Assembly: GCA_963824705.1 (NCBI GenBank)
Contig: CAWGQE010000003.1
Location: forward strand, 496,001-560,000
Origin: VRUE01 sp963824705
GTDB taxonomy: Bacteria; Actinomycetota; Thermoleophilia; Solirubrobacterales; 70-9
Direction: 5' to 3'
DNA: 64,000 nt
Shown here: one piece after another, positions 26,388 to 34,410 of the stretch
Layout: each line of letters begins with the position of its first letter
Position numbering within the stretch: position 1 is the first letter of the stretch
Made by a program: the position numbers and the translations under genes
Notes under the pieces: generated by a model
Databases searched by the model: none
Seen by the model: the letters and a program-made list of their open reading frames with translations, nothing else
What the model was told of the DNA's origin: nothing

Positions 26388-28250
26388 TCAGAAGTCTGGG
26401 GCCTCCAACGCGGTTAGTTGCTCTAGGAGCTCGGGGTCTCGCTCTCTTAAGTCATGTCGAAGGCTCGGCATGCGCTTCACAAGTTGAGTCCATAATTCGC
26501 CGAGTTCGCGTGGGGCTTCATCACGGGTAACAACCTCTTGGAGCAGTAGCGCTCCGGCCTCCTCGAGCCTCCCGGAAAGCATCGACAGGCGGATAAGACT
26601 CTCGGTTGGAAGGGACGACGCTGCTGAGGTATTGAGGATCCGCTCAGAAAGCTCCTCCGACTCTCGATATCGGGCAGCAGCAGCAGCAGCTTCCAGGTAA
26701 GGAAGTGAGGTCTCCCCCACGGAGAAATATTGCATTGCTAGCTGGACCGCCAGCGCCTCAGCGTCGCTACCTCCGAGTCCGGTGATGCGAATGATCTCGG
26801 CGCTGATCTTCGGGTCTAGATCCCGCTCAATGAGCTCTTCTGCCAACGACTTTGCTTTTCCGGGTTGATCGCGATCGGCAAGGAATCGGGTTACGGCCGC
26901 TCCCCATTCAATGTCCTCAGCTGCTACCTCACGCCAATAGCGCTCAGCGAAGTCCTCTGACAGTAGGGACAGAGTTTCAATGCTTGCTCTTTGTCGTACC
27001 CGACCCATGAGGAGCGTTCGGAGCTCTTTAGATAGTGCCGGATGGGGGACGATTCGATTGTGAACGCGATACAGGCTCTCTGCAGCGAGAAGCAGGTTGC
27101 GCGACTCTCGGCGGAGCACATAGACCTTGACCAAATCGACAAACGCGTCCTCATCTCCGACGAGAGTGGCAAGGCTCTCAAGAGTTCGAACGGCGTCCTC
27201 TGGGTTGTCTAGGAGAATGCTCCGAGCTCGCTCCCTGACTCCAGTGAGGTATCGAAGGAAGGTCTCACGAGGAACAAGGGCGGCAAAGAGGCGGAGGTAG
27301 TCCTCAAGCAGCGTTTGTCCCATCGGTCCGGTGGCGGACTGAGCGTTCGGGCCGAAGGTCAGGTACTCGTGGTGCTGAAGGGTCAGATCCGCGTGAAGAA
27401 CGAGTGGCTCGTGGATTCGCGCCGCGGCTCCCTGTGCGAGGCCATCGGTAAGGGAGGCGTACAGATCGTCGAGAGGAATCTTCTCCTCCCTGAGCGGCAG
27501 AACCCCTCGATGTTCTACGGGCGGCAGGTAGCGCGTAGAGGCTGGCGAGATCCGCTCCTCGGCATCGGCAGGACTGGTGTACCGGCTCAGTACGGGGACG
27601 ACTTCTGGTGCTTCGCCACTCGAGCGTTTCGTGCTCGTTACCGCAGAGATCACCAGCTTGGAGCCGTCCAGATGCTCGGGCGTATTCAGCATCATCATCA
27701 CAACGACGTTTGGTAGCAGGGTGGTCGACACGCCCCCTCCCGGAGTAATTCCCGTGCGACTATCCACAAGTAGGACATCAGGTTGGTGGTTCTCTTCTAT
27801 CTTCTCCTTGAGTTGTGCGAGGGCGGCAACCCCAGGACGGGAGCCGGTAGTAAACAACCGATCCCAGTCGATGGCAGCAAGGTCCCTCCAATAGTCCGAT
27901 TGCATTGGATTGCCAGCCGGGATAAGGAAGAGCTTCCCGTTTGGCTGATCGAGATCCTCTCCCGCCGGCGGAGTGACCTCGGCCTGCTCAGTCACCTCCA
28001 TGCCGAGATCCCAATCAATGTCTCGCAGAGAGGCTCCTCTGCTCACGTCTGCGAGCATGCCAGCAAGTCCACGGCCGCCAACATCGAGTGGCTCGTGTGG
28101 AGACAACTTGTAGTGCAGACCTGGCGCCTCCAGATCGAAGTCGACCATGGTGACGCGAGCACCGAACTGCGCGAGGTAGACCCCGAGGTTTGCAAGGGTG
28201 AGTGACCTACCGACGCCGCCCTTGTAAGAGTAGAAGGAGATCGTAATCAT
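26388..28250 (-). CDS. KGGVGR-type P-loop ATPase with helical-repeat C-terminus
   Basis: 620 aa from ATG at 28250 (MITISFYSYKGGVGRS); an upstream TTG would overlap the previous gene. The deviant Walker A KGGVGRS, the MVDFDLEAPG switch I-like motif and LLVDSRTGIT place it in the ParA/MinD-related KGGVGR ATPase group, not in chromosome partitioning proper. From about residue 340 on it is all-helical with TPR-like texture (LETLATL-type helices, YRESEELSERILN). Related ATPases are linked to stress or conflict systems in actinobacteria. It starts 4 nt after the stop of the RHH-like gene and is the last gene of a three-gene operon. GC is lower than neighbouring chromosomal genes. Confidence 0.8.
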   Translation of the reverse strand: MITISFYSYKGGVGRSLTLANLGVYLAQFGARVTMVDFDLEAPGLHYKLSPHEPLDVGGRGLAGMLADVSRGASLRDIDWDLGMEVTEQAEVTPPAGEDLDQPNGKLFLIPAGNPMQSDYWRDLAAIDWDRLFTTGSRPGVAALAQLKEKIEENHQPDVLLVDSRTGITPGGGVSTTLLPNVVVMMMLNTPEHLDGSKLVISAVTSTKRSSGEAPEVVPVLSRYTSPADAEERISPASTRYLPPVEHRGVLPLREEKIPLDDLYASLTDGLAQGAAARIHEPLVLHADLTLQHHEYLTFGPNAQSATGPMGQTLLEDYLRLFAALVPRETFLRYLTGVRERARSILLDNPEDAVRTLESLATLVGDEDAFVDLVKVYVLRRESRNLLLAAESLYRVHNRIVPHPALSKELRTLLMGRVRQRASIETLSLLSEDFAERYWREVAAEDIEWGAAVTRFLADRDQPGKAKSLAEELIERDLDPKISAEIIRITGLGGSDAEALAVQLAMQYFSVGETSLPYLEAAAAAARYRESEELSERILNTSAASSLPTESLIRLSMLSGRLEEAGALLLQEVVTRDEAPRELGELWTQLVKRMPSLRHDLRERDPELLEQLTALEAPDF

Positions 28251-28254
28251 TGGA

Positions 28255-28713
28255 TCAGGCTGCGACTGCAAACGGCTCTGGCATTTGCCAGTGCTCGAAG
28301 TCCGGGTCTCCGATATCTATGTCCTCGTCAGCGAGTTCAGGAAGGGGAGTGGCCTTCTGGGTACTCGGAGTCCCCACTGATTCCTCGAGAAGGAAGGCGG
28401 CGAGCTGACCGGGAGCAATCTTCTGCCCGCTGGCGCTGCCGCTGCAAGCGCGAGCGCGCTCCTCCAGCTCTTTCCAGGTCTCCGTGGAAAACGGGACCTG
28501 TCGCTTCAGCGTCCATTTTGGGTTCGTTGGACGCCCTCCTGACGAGGACAAAACGCGCCGTCGCTGGTTAAACCAGCTTCGCCAGGCCAATACCTCGGTT
28601 GCGCTAAGGGCCCCGTGCTCACCGGGCTCCTTGATGACAACCGCAGCGTGATCTTGCAGAACTGAAGACAGTGGGTCTAGTGCTTCCGTGGTCTTGCTAT
28701 CTCTTTCGCCCAT
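28255..28713 (-). CDS. Small protein with ribbon-helix-helix-like segment
   Basis: 152 aa. The middle contains WTLKRQVPFSTETWKELEER, then GQKIAPGQLAAFLLEESV, which reads like a beta-strand plus two helices as in CopG/RHH or ParB-type small DNA-binding partners of ParA-like ATPases. The N-terminal region is acidic/helical and the C-terminus acidic (ELADEDIDIGDPDFEHW). It sits 3 nt after the first gene and 4 nt before the ATPase start. It may bind the palindrome in the operon promoter (inference). Confidence 0.6.
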   Translation of the reverse strand: MGERDSKTTEALDPLSSVLQDHAAVVIKEPGEHGALSATEVLAWRSWFNQRRRVLSSSGGRPTNPKWTLKRQVPFSTETWKELEERARACSGSASGQKIAPGQLAAFLLEESVGTPSTQKATPLPELADEDIDIGDPDFEHWQMPEPFAVAA

Positions 28714-28716
28714 GCT

Positions 28717-29103
28717 CTACTCCTCAAAGTCTTGTATGCCGAAATACCTGTCATTGACATAGATCCCTACTTCGCCCTGTCGACCCTCGCGTCCGAGCCG
28801 CCGAATGAATTGCATGAGTGCGTCACCTCCCTCTCCCGTGAGATCGTCCTCAGCAACGTAGGAAAAGACGATTACGGTGTCGTCGTATATGAGGGTCCCG
28901 CCCCGCTCGTCGTCTCGCCAGACGCCGCGGGAACGCGGGAAGGCGGTTGCGCCGCCAAACTGTTCGCCCATTACACGGAGGCACTCCTCGACCCAGTAGT
29001 CCTGGCCCTGAGGAATCGGCTCCTCATCCCGATCAACTGACGGGATGAATATTTGAACGTGCTTGCTGCCTACGCGCTCGGCTAGTTGTTCTGGCCATTC
29101 CAC
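28717..29103 (-). CDS. Hypothetical protein of the FGGAT type, first gene of KGGVGR operon
   Basis: 128 aa from GTG at 29103. The pattern HVQIFIPSVDRDEEPI, WVEECLRVMGEQFGGATAF, GVWRDDERG and VGIYVNDRYFGI looks like a small conserved alpha/beta family I have no name for. The predicted promoter places the transcript start at about the GTG itself, so translation would be leaderless. The product is likely cytoplasmic. The function is unknown; the conserved neighbourhood suggests it acts with the ATPase. Confidence 0.6.
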   Translation of the reverse strand: MEWPEQLAERVGSKHVQIFIPSVDRDEEPIPQGQDYWVEECLRVMGEQFGGATAFPRSRGVWRDDERGGTLIYDDTVIVFSYVAEDDLTGEGGDALMQFIRRLGREGRQGEVGIYVNDRYFGIQDFEE

Positions 29104-29109
29104 CGCGGC

Positions 29110-29138
29110 ACCTTACACCTTTCGATATCGAAAGTCAA
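29110..29138 (-). promoter_or_regulatory. Promoter with palindromic operator for the KGGVGR operon
   Basis: Read leftward: -35 TTGACT (29138-29133), a 17-nt spacer, and -10 TAAGGT (29115-29110). The spacer is occupied by the perfect 16-nt palindrome CTTTCGATATCGAAAG (29119-29134), which also overlaps the -35 end. A dimeric repressor bound there would block RNA polymerase. The expected start site falls at about 29103, the GTG. Confidence 0.6.
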
Positions 29139-29157
29139 GCGAGCGAGGAGGTACACG

Positions 29158-29226
29158 TAGCCCAGCCGATCGCACCTCCTCGGTCTACGAAACCGAAGGT
29201 CACAGGTTCGAATCCTGTCAGGCGCG
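29158..29226 (+). pseudogene. tRNA-Arg(ACG) remnant
   Basis: The 3' part is intact: anticodon stem-loop tcggt-ctacgaa-accga (anticodon ACG, 29180-29196), T-arm acagg-ttcgaat-cctgt, then caggcgc and G (to 29226). The D-arm region (tagcccagccgatcgcacct) is shortened, and the 5' acceptor strand that should pair with caggcgc is absent (gtacacg instead). This is what an integration end copy or eroded tRNA looks like. The complete gene is not in the window. Confidence 0.75.
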
Positions 29227-29284
29227 TTTCGCTGTGTCTGCTTCGTAGAGCGAAATCTCGCATGAGAAGTAGATTTGCGGGCCA

Positions 29285-29323
29285 GCTGACTTTGGTTGAC
29301 CCGAGGGGTCAACCAAAGTCAGC
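29285..29323. repeat. Perfect 18-bp palindrome with 3-nt loop
   Basis: gctgactttggttgaccc (29285-29302) and its exact complement (29306-29323) flank gag. The right arm's aaagtcagc is repeated at 29326-29334 nearby, giving a spaced doublet like the other att-like sites. It may be an element end, operator or terminator. Confidence 0.6.
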
Positions 29324-29569
29324 GAAAGTCAGCAAAAGGCTGCTTTCAGACCCTCTCCTTCCCTTCACTTTCTCCTGAGCCGTTGGATTTCTAGGTCATG
29401 CACCAACCCTGAAAGCCGTCTTGCGCCCGCACTTTGGATTCCACCGGACAAGTGAAGCTGAGAGGCGTGATCGCATTCTGCGCTGGCGACTTTGGCGGAA
29501 GTTGCGGCGCCATGCAACGTCGAGAAAGAGGCCCCAAACGGCGAAGGCAGCGGTCCTCGCCCTCGCGTT

Positions 29570-30502
29570 CTATGACACCCGGCCAGGGTGGTCAAATCTC
29601 AGGACGAGAGTTGCGGTGCGCCCGGGCTTCTCGACGTTCGGCGAGTGCCCTGCTCCTGGGATCAGGACGGTCTGCGCGCCGGGCACCTTCGCGTAGGCGG
29701 CCAGGGCGGCTTCCGATTCGTAGATCTGGTCTTCGGCGCCAAAGATCGCCAGCAGCGGGGTTCTCGTTCGCTCGATCCTGCGATCGAGCGGTTCATCGTC
29801 CATGTAGTCACCCTCCTCACCGTCAGAGTCATAGGAGGTGTAGGTCATCCGGTTGAATTCGTCGACGAATTCGTCGGGCACCTCGTATCCCGGCGCGAAG
29901 GCGACCTTCAACCCGTCTTTGATCGCGGAATCTGGAGTCACCCGCCAGAGCGTCGGCCCGATCACCGGTGCGGTGCTGAGCTCGGCGGTGAGGCCGAGGC
30001 CCTTGGAGAAGCGTTCTTCCGGGGCCTGGTCGATGATCACCAGCCTGCTGACGTAGTCGCCTGGGATTTCGGTAAGGGCCGTTCCGACAGTCCCTCCCAG
30101 CGATTGGCCGACGATGGTCGCCCCATGCACGCCCAGGCGCTTCAGCGCTTCAGCTACGAAAGCTGCTTGGTCTTCCATCGAGTAGCCGGAACCCGGCTTT
30201 TCGGATCCTCCGAAGCCCCGCAGGTCCACCGCGAGCACTCGGTGATCGCGGTCGAGAAGCGGAATCATCCGCTGCCACCACGCGATCGAGCAGGTGTAGC
30301 AGTGGAGTAACACGATCGGAGTGGCGTGGCGCGGGCCCTTTTCGAGGACCTGCATGTCGCCGCCCGGCAGGTGCAGGATGCGGCCGCCTGGAACGGTCAC
30401 TGCGGCTGACTTCGTTTCTCCCTCGACGACCAAGGTGTTGATCGCCAGCAGCACGGCGAGCAACCCGACGACACCGATCAGGATCTTCCATCTCCTAGCC
30501 AT
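29570..30502 (-). CDS. Membrane-anchored alpha/beta-hydrolase
   Basis: 310 aa. The N-terminal hydrophobic helix (KILIGVVGLLAVLLAINTLV) is an uncleaved anchor or signal. The hydrolase core shows VLLHCYTCSIAWW (oxyanion region), the nucleophile elbow GQSLGG (Ser near 134), acid Asp in IFGAEDQIYE and the catalytic His in IPGAGHSPNVEKP. This is a complete triad in family order. The substrate is unknown. It resembles the haloperoxidase/epoxide-hydrolase-like branch. It is expressed alone or with the short remnant upstream. Confidence 0.88.
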   Translation of the reverse strand: MARRWKILIGVVGLLAVLLAINTLVVEGETKSAAVTVPGGRILHLPGGDMQVLEKGPRHATPIVLLHCYTCSIAWWQRMIPLLDRDHRVLAVDLRGFGGSEKPGSGYSMEDQAAFVAEALKRLGVHGATIVGQSLGGTVGTALTEIPGDYVSRLVIIDQAPEERFSKGLGLTAELSTAPVIGPTLWRVTPDSAIKDGLKVAFAPGYEVPDEFVDEFNRMTYTSYDSDGEEGDYMDDEPLDRRIERTRTPLLAIFGAEDQIYESEAALAAYAKVPGAQTVLIPGAGHSPNVEKPGRTATLVLRFDHPGRVS

Positions 30503-30514
30503 GGCGAGGGCACC

Positions 30515-30832
30515 CTATTGGGTCGTACGCGGTCCAAGTTTCAGGCTCTTCATCCGGACGCTGAGCGGCATCGCATCGGTGGGGCTGAAGGCACTGGCGT
30601 TGGTGAAGGCAACGTAGAGGTAGTCGAGGAAGACGGGGCCAATCGCGTTCGATCGAGCCGCCGACAGCACCATCCTCTCGCACTCGCGGGCGATCCTGCG
30701 CTGGGTCAAGGAGTAAAAGAGCGCGCCGGTCTGATGAGTCGCGCGGAAAGCTTCAAGAACCTCCCGCCGCGCCGCCGCGACTTTTCTCACTCTCGTCTCA
30801 CTGGCGATCGTCATCGCCGCCGAGCGCGACAT
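30515..30832 (-). pseudogene. Remnant of a DUF1345-like membrane protein gene
   Basis: Up to 105 aa. The segment GPVFLDYLYVAFTNASAFSP, then TDAMPLSVRMKSL, strongly resembles the C-terminal part of DUF1345-like membrane proteins, but the expected following helix is replaced by KLGPRTTQ and the N-terminal membrane helices are missing. It is probably a decayed gene fragment, though a small expressed peptide cannot be excluded. Confidence 0.5.
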
Positions 30833-30938
30833 TCAGCGACGCAGCCAGTCCGAGGTCCGCGGCAACAAGATGATCTGGCGACTGCTCAGCATGAACGCTT
30901 TCGGCGCTCTCGGCTACTTCCGCCAGGGTCGGGCCTGA
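30780..30938 (+). pseudogene. Remnant of a PLDc_N-like small membrane protein gene
   Basis: The + strand frame ending at the TGA 30936-30938 encodes TFLTLVSLAIVIAAERDIQR, then EVRGNKMIWRLLSMNAFGAL and GYFRQGRA. This is the helix - R-D-x-x-R-R - GNK-x-x-W - helix - YF-x-x-G-R design of phospholipase-D N-terminal (PLDc_N) membrane proteins. There is no good start or ribosome-binding site, and its 5' end overlaps the opposing remnant. It is likely a fragment. Confidence 0.5.
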
Positions 30939-31003
30939 CTCGTCGCCGTAGCTACCCCTCCTTATCGGCCGGGATTCGCGAGGCCCGCGCCAGCTTCAGC
31001 GAC

Positions 31004-31747
31004 TCAGGTTCCGATCCGAAGGTCGGGCTGCACGTACTCCGAGGTCCAGTCCAAGGGCTCTGAGAGGCCGGTCAGCTGTCCCCACTCCACGTAGTAGGCG
31101 CTGACGCAGCGCTCGTCGGTCAGCAGGACAGCGTTCTCAAGCGAGCGCCCGGCGTTCTTCGAGAGGTTGTAGGAGCCGGTCCAAACCTTGCGAGGAACCA
31201 CCCGGCCCGCCTCGAAGGATTGGCCGCCGCCGGGCCGCTGCCCGACCCTCCCCTGAACGTAGTCGCAAAAGATGAGGAACTTGTGATGCGCCCGGGGCAT
31301 CGCGGGGCGGCGGTCGGCATTGTGATTACCCAGGCAACGCACGCTTGCCAGAGTCGGATCTCCCAGCACGCTCATGCTGCTGAGGACGGTGCCCTCGTAG
31401 TCATAACGGTGGGGGCCTTCCGGCAGTCGGTCGTACTTCCCGCGAAGCCACCGCTTCCAGTCCTCCCGCCCCGGGACGCCGAGGTCGGGTCGGAGGAAGT
31501 CCTCCTTTTGAACCACGATCGCGACCCCTCCTACCTCCGCCAGGGCATCGAGGATCGGGCCGGAGGTCAGCCATGCCACGCACCCGACCACCAGCTGGGC
31601 CCCCCTGATCTCCTCGACCAGCCGCTGCTCGATGTTGCGAAAGACGACCTCGACCGAGCCGTCGGCGCTGTGTGTGCTGGGATCTACCAGCGGCTGAATC
31701 TCCGTGGTGTCGGTAGCGAGGCCCAGTGCATTCAGGTCATAGTTCAC
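31004..31747 (-). CDS. Phospholipase D-like domain protein
   Basis: 247 aa. A single PLD half-site: RAHHKFLIFCD (HxK with Asp one residue later than the canonical HxKx4D) and VWTGSYNLSKNAGRSLENAV, the GS-x-N...N-x-E block that follows it. The N-terminal half (VEVVFRNIEQRLVEEIRGAQ) is helical. Single-HKD proteins act as dimers, as nucleases or phosphodiesterases. The irregular spacing in the motif leaves activity uncertain. It stands alone, with the cupin gene starting 544 nt upstream. Confidence 0.75.
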   Translation of the reverse strand: MNYDLNALGLATDTTEIQPLVDPSTHSADGSVEVVFRNIEQRLVEEIRGAQLVVGCVAWLTSGPILDALAEVGGVAIVVQKEDFLRPDLGVPGREDWKRWLRGKYDRLPEGPHRYDYEGTVLSSMSVLGDPTLASVRCLGNHNADRRPAMPRAHHKFLIFCDYVQGRVGQRPGGGQSFEAGRVVPRKVWTGSYNLSKNAGRSLENAVLLTDERCVSAYYVEWGQLTGLSEPLDWTSEYVQPDLRIGT

Positions 31748-31889
31748 GGGCCTTGAATTCTAGGTGCCCGCAAGCAGGTGCCCTGCGGTGGGTTCGACAG
31801 GTGGGGCGACGCGGTGGCTGGAGACGGCCCGCGCGACGCCAAGCAATCTGGAGAGGCCGAGCCAGAGGCACTCATCCCACCCTGCCTGG

Positions 31890-32291
31890 CTAGTCAGCCC
31901 ACCAGTCGCGCTGGCCATCGACGTCTTCGCGCGGAGCCGCGCCGAGATTGGGCGCGCCGATGACGAGGATCTCGAGTCCCTTCGGCCCGGCCTCGTAGCC
32001 TCGCCACGTACCGGGCGGGACGCGCACCGCGTCCCATTCCTTGAGCTCGACGATCTCGTCGTCGAGCTTCATCCGCCCGCTCCCGCGTAGGACCACGTAC
32101 ACCTCCTCCTGCTTCTTGTGCGTGTGGCCGTACGGAAAGCGATACGCGGGTGGGACGCGTTGGTAGCTCAGGCCGGATTTCTCGAGTTCGAGCGCCTCGG
32201 TCGCCGCGCGGAACTCCAGGTCCGGCGCGCCGTCGAACCTGGACCCGAGATCCTCCAGATCCTCCTTGAGGTTCCTGAGCGTGAACGGCAC
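31890..32291 (-). CDS. Cupin-domain protein
   Basis: 133 aa. Cupin motif 1 is YGHTHKKQEEVYVVLRGSGR (H-x-H...E...G) near residues 54-73 and motif 2 is VPPGTWRGYE near 92-101, where the usual His is replaced by Trp. A metal-binding beta-barrel is expected. The substrate is unknown; small cupins often act on sugars or as sensors. The start ATG at 32291 is followed by a conventional N-terminus. It is monocistronic. Confidence 0.85.
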   Translation of the reverse strand: MPFTLRNLKEDLEDLGSRFDGAPDLEFRAATEALELEKSGLSYQRVPPAYRFPYGHTHKKQEEVYVVLRGSGRMKLDDEIVELKEWDAVRVPPGTWRGYEAGPKGLEILVIGAPNLGAAPREDVDGQRDWWAD

Positions 32292-32375
32292 GGCGCAATC
32301 CTAATGGCACCCTTGACTGGGGTCGCCGATCTAGTGCGTCAAGCGCCGCTGCGCTCAGGCTGTCGAACAGGCCTG

Positions 32376-32395
32376 GGGGCAAGAAATGGGGCAAG
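32376..32395. repeat. Att-like doublet, copy 3
   Basis: Twenty nt identical to 26185-26204 (two ggggcaag units separated by aaat). It lies between the cupin gene and the divergent sigma gene. With copy 2 it brackets a 6.2-kb stretch holding the KGGVGR operon, tRNA-Arg remnant, hydrolase, remnants, PLD-like gene and cupin gene. Confidence 0.6.
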
Positions 32396-32540
32396 CTCGC
32401 GCCGGCGGGTATTGACCCAGCGCGGACCGTGAGCGGAATCTGCCCTTCTGACTGCGACGTGCCTGAGCGATGAGCTCGGCCCCGGTGCGTCTTCGGCACC
32501 CGCGCGAACCGTTTTCCGGAGCTCCTACAAGAACAGGTAA

Positions 32541-33131
32541 ATGACCGAGAGCCAAAGCGACTGTGAAGCGATCGGCGCCTCCCTGGCGGACCCAAGCGCC
32601 TTCGGCGTCGTCTTCGAGCGCCACTACGACGCCGTCCATGGCTACTTGCAACGCCGTCTCGACGGGCACCTTGCAGACGAGCTCGCCGCGCAGACCTTTC
32701 TCGTTGCCTTCGCCGGCCGCTCCCGCTTTGACCGGAGCCGCGCAGATTCTCGTCCCTGGCTCTTTGGGATCGCTACCAACCTGGCCCACAATCACCGTCG
32801 CCACGAGATCGTCGAACTGCGGGCGATCACGGCGATGACACCGGAGAACGGGGCGGGGATCGATGGCGTAGAGGCTCGGGTCGATGCCGAGCGGATGCGA
32901 AGCCTTCTCGCCGAGGCGCTGGCCGATCTCCCCACCGAGGAGTCTGACGTGCTCTGTCTTCTCGTCTGGGCAGAACTGAGCCAAACCGAGATTGCCGACG
33001 CCCTGGCGATCCCGCTCGGCACCGTCAAGTCCCGGCTCTCCCGTGCTCGCGGGCGACTGCGGCGCGCCCTCGGACTCCTGCCGACCACCAACTCACCCGC
33101 CGCAAACCTGACTTCCCCTGGAGGTAAGTGA
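32541..33131 (+). CDS. ECF RNA polymerase sigma factor
   Basis: 196 aa. Region 2 reads FERHYDAVHGYLQRRLDGHL, ELAAQTFLVAFAGRS and RPWLFGIATNLAHNHRR. Region 4 reads LSQTEIADALAIPLGTVKSR, with the linker LPTEESDVLCLL. No fused domain. Its stop TGA overlaps the ATG of the following membrane protein (33131), which is the likely regulator. It drives an unknown regulon, probably including its own operon. Confidence 0.88.
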   Translation: MTESQSDCEAIGASLADPSAFGVVFERHYDAVHGYLQRRLDGHLADELAAQTFLVAFAGRSRFDRSRADSRPWLFGIATNLAHNHRRHEIVELRAITAMTPENGAGIDGVEARVDAERMRSLLAEALADLPTEESDVLCLLVWAELSQTEIADALAIPLGTVKSRLSRARGRLRRALGLLPTTNSPAANLTSPGGK

Positions 33132-34318
33132 TGGACGAGCTGACCGTTATGCGGAGCTTCCGCGCCGAGCGCGTCAAGCAGAACCCGACGGCCCGCGCCG
33201 CCGCCTGGCAGGCGCTTGAGGCCCGCTTCGACCCGGCCCAGGCGGCGGGCGCCTCCGCGACCCCGCCCCGCCCCGCCCGCCTCTTCCACCGCCGGCGCCT
33301 TCTTGCTTTCGCCGGCGCCGCCGCGCTCGCCGCCGCGCTCGCCGGCGTCCTGGTCCTCGGCTCGGGTCCGACTGCCCAGCCCGCCGCCGCCGAGGTTCTG
33401 CGCCAGACTGCCGCCGTCGCGGCGGCAGCCGACAGGCCTTCGGGGAATCCCGGTCCCGGGCAGTTCCTCTACGCGAAGACGAAGTCGCTGGAACTGCAGG
33501 AATGGACCTCGGGGCTAACGGCGAGCTTCGGCGGGGTAATCCCAAAGCCGAAGGGCGCCTTCAGTGCGCTCGTCTCGTGGCAGGAGGAGGTATGGAGGAG
33601 CGCATACGAATCGAGTCGCCACCGTTGGGTGATGGGGACCCTGCGATTTCTTTCGAGCGCTGAACGGAGTCGTTGGGAAAAGGCGGGCTCGCCCCTCCCC
33701 GGTCCGTTCGACGGCGAAAAGGGGGGCTCCCCGGGAGCCCACATCATCGACGTGCGCCGGGGGGTGAGGGACGTTGAAGGCATGGATGGCCCAGGCTTCG
33801 GCGACTTCTCCAAGCTCCCGACCGAGCCAAAGGCACTCCGTCTCGCGATTGAGCATCGCCAGGCCCCCGGGTCCTTAGACAACGACGGACCCGCCAAGCC
33901 GCTCAACACCGGACAGGCGATCTCGGAACTATGGGACATCCTCGACAAACCGAACACCACCGCTGCACTTCGCGCCGCGGTCTTCGGTGCACTGGCCGAA
34001 GAGCCGGGCATCGAACTGAATCGCAACGCCAAAGACCTGGTCGGGCGCTCGGGATACGCGCTCGGCTACGAAAGTTCGAAGTCCAGCAGCTACGGTGCGC
34101 AGCAGCCCGGCCTCCGGGTCGAATACATCTTCGACCCCAAGACCTCGGAGATCCTCGGCAGACGCGAAGTCATCGCCGACCCCGCGAAGCTTTCCTTGAC
34201 GAGGGAAATCTCCGCGGGCACGGTGAGGCGAGAGGTCGCCTACCTGCGGTCAGGGGTCGTCGACTCCACCCATGAAAGGCCGGACGAGCGCAAACGGCGG
34301 ACCGGTCGCGACAACTGA
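33131..34318 (+). CDS. CU044_5270-like membrane protein, sigma-factor partner
   Basis: 395 aa from ATG at 33131, with ggagg 7 nt upstream; a GTG at 33128 is less likely. The N-terminal cytoplasmic part (MDELTVMRSFRAERVKQNP) is followed by one TM helix (LLAFAGAAALAAALAGVLVL, near 55-75) and a long extracytoplasmic domain. This architecture, directly after an ECF sigma gene, is typical of CU044_5270-type proteins presumed to act as anti-sigma factors. The external domain has no recognisable enzyme motif. Confidence 0.75.
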   Translation: MDELTVMRSFRAERVKQNPTARAAAWQALEARFDPAQAAGASATPPRPARLFHRRRLLAFAGAAALAAALAGVLVLGSGPTAQPAAAEVLRQTAAVAAAADRPSGNPGPGQFLYAKTKSLELQEWTSGLTASFGGVIPKPKGAFSALVSWQEEVWRSAYESSRHRWVMGTLRFLSSAERSRWEKAGSPLPGPFDGEKGGSPGAHIIDVRRGVRDVEGMDGPGFGDFSKLPTEPKALRLAIEHRQAPGSLDNDGPAKPLNTGQAISELWDILDKPNTTAALRAAVFGALAEEPGIELNRNAKDLVGRSGYALGYESSKSSSYGAQQPGLRVEYIFDPKTSEILGRREVIADPAKLSLTREISAGTVRREVAYLRSGVVDSTHERPDERKRRTGRDN

Positions 34319-34410
34319 CCGTCTCTCGAAGTCGCGCCGCTCGCCAATCTCGGGGTTGGCGGTCTCGCCCCGCGCGACGGGCGCGGCGCTGTTCGGGCAG
34401 GATCGCTGGC

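Larger units (their letters stand above)
29104..29569. other. 466-nt gap: promoter, tRNA-Arg remnant, palindrome
   Basis: Apart from the three features listed separately (29110-29138, 29158-29226 and 29285-29323), no gene is supported. This gap appears to be a junction between accessory DNA on the left and more chromosome-like genes on the right. Confidence 0.6.
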
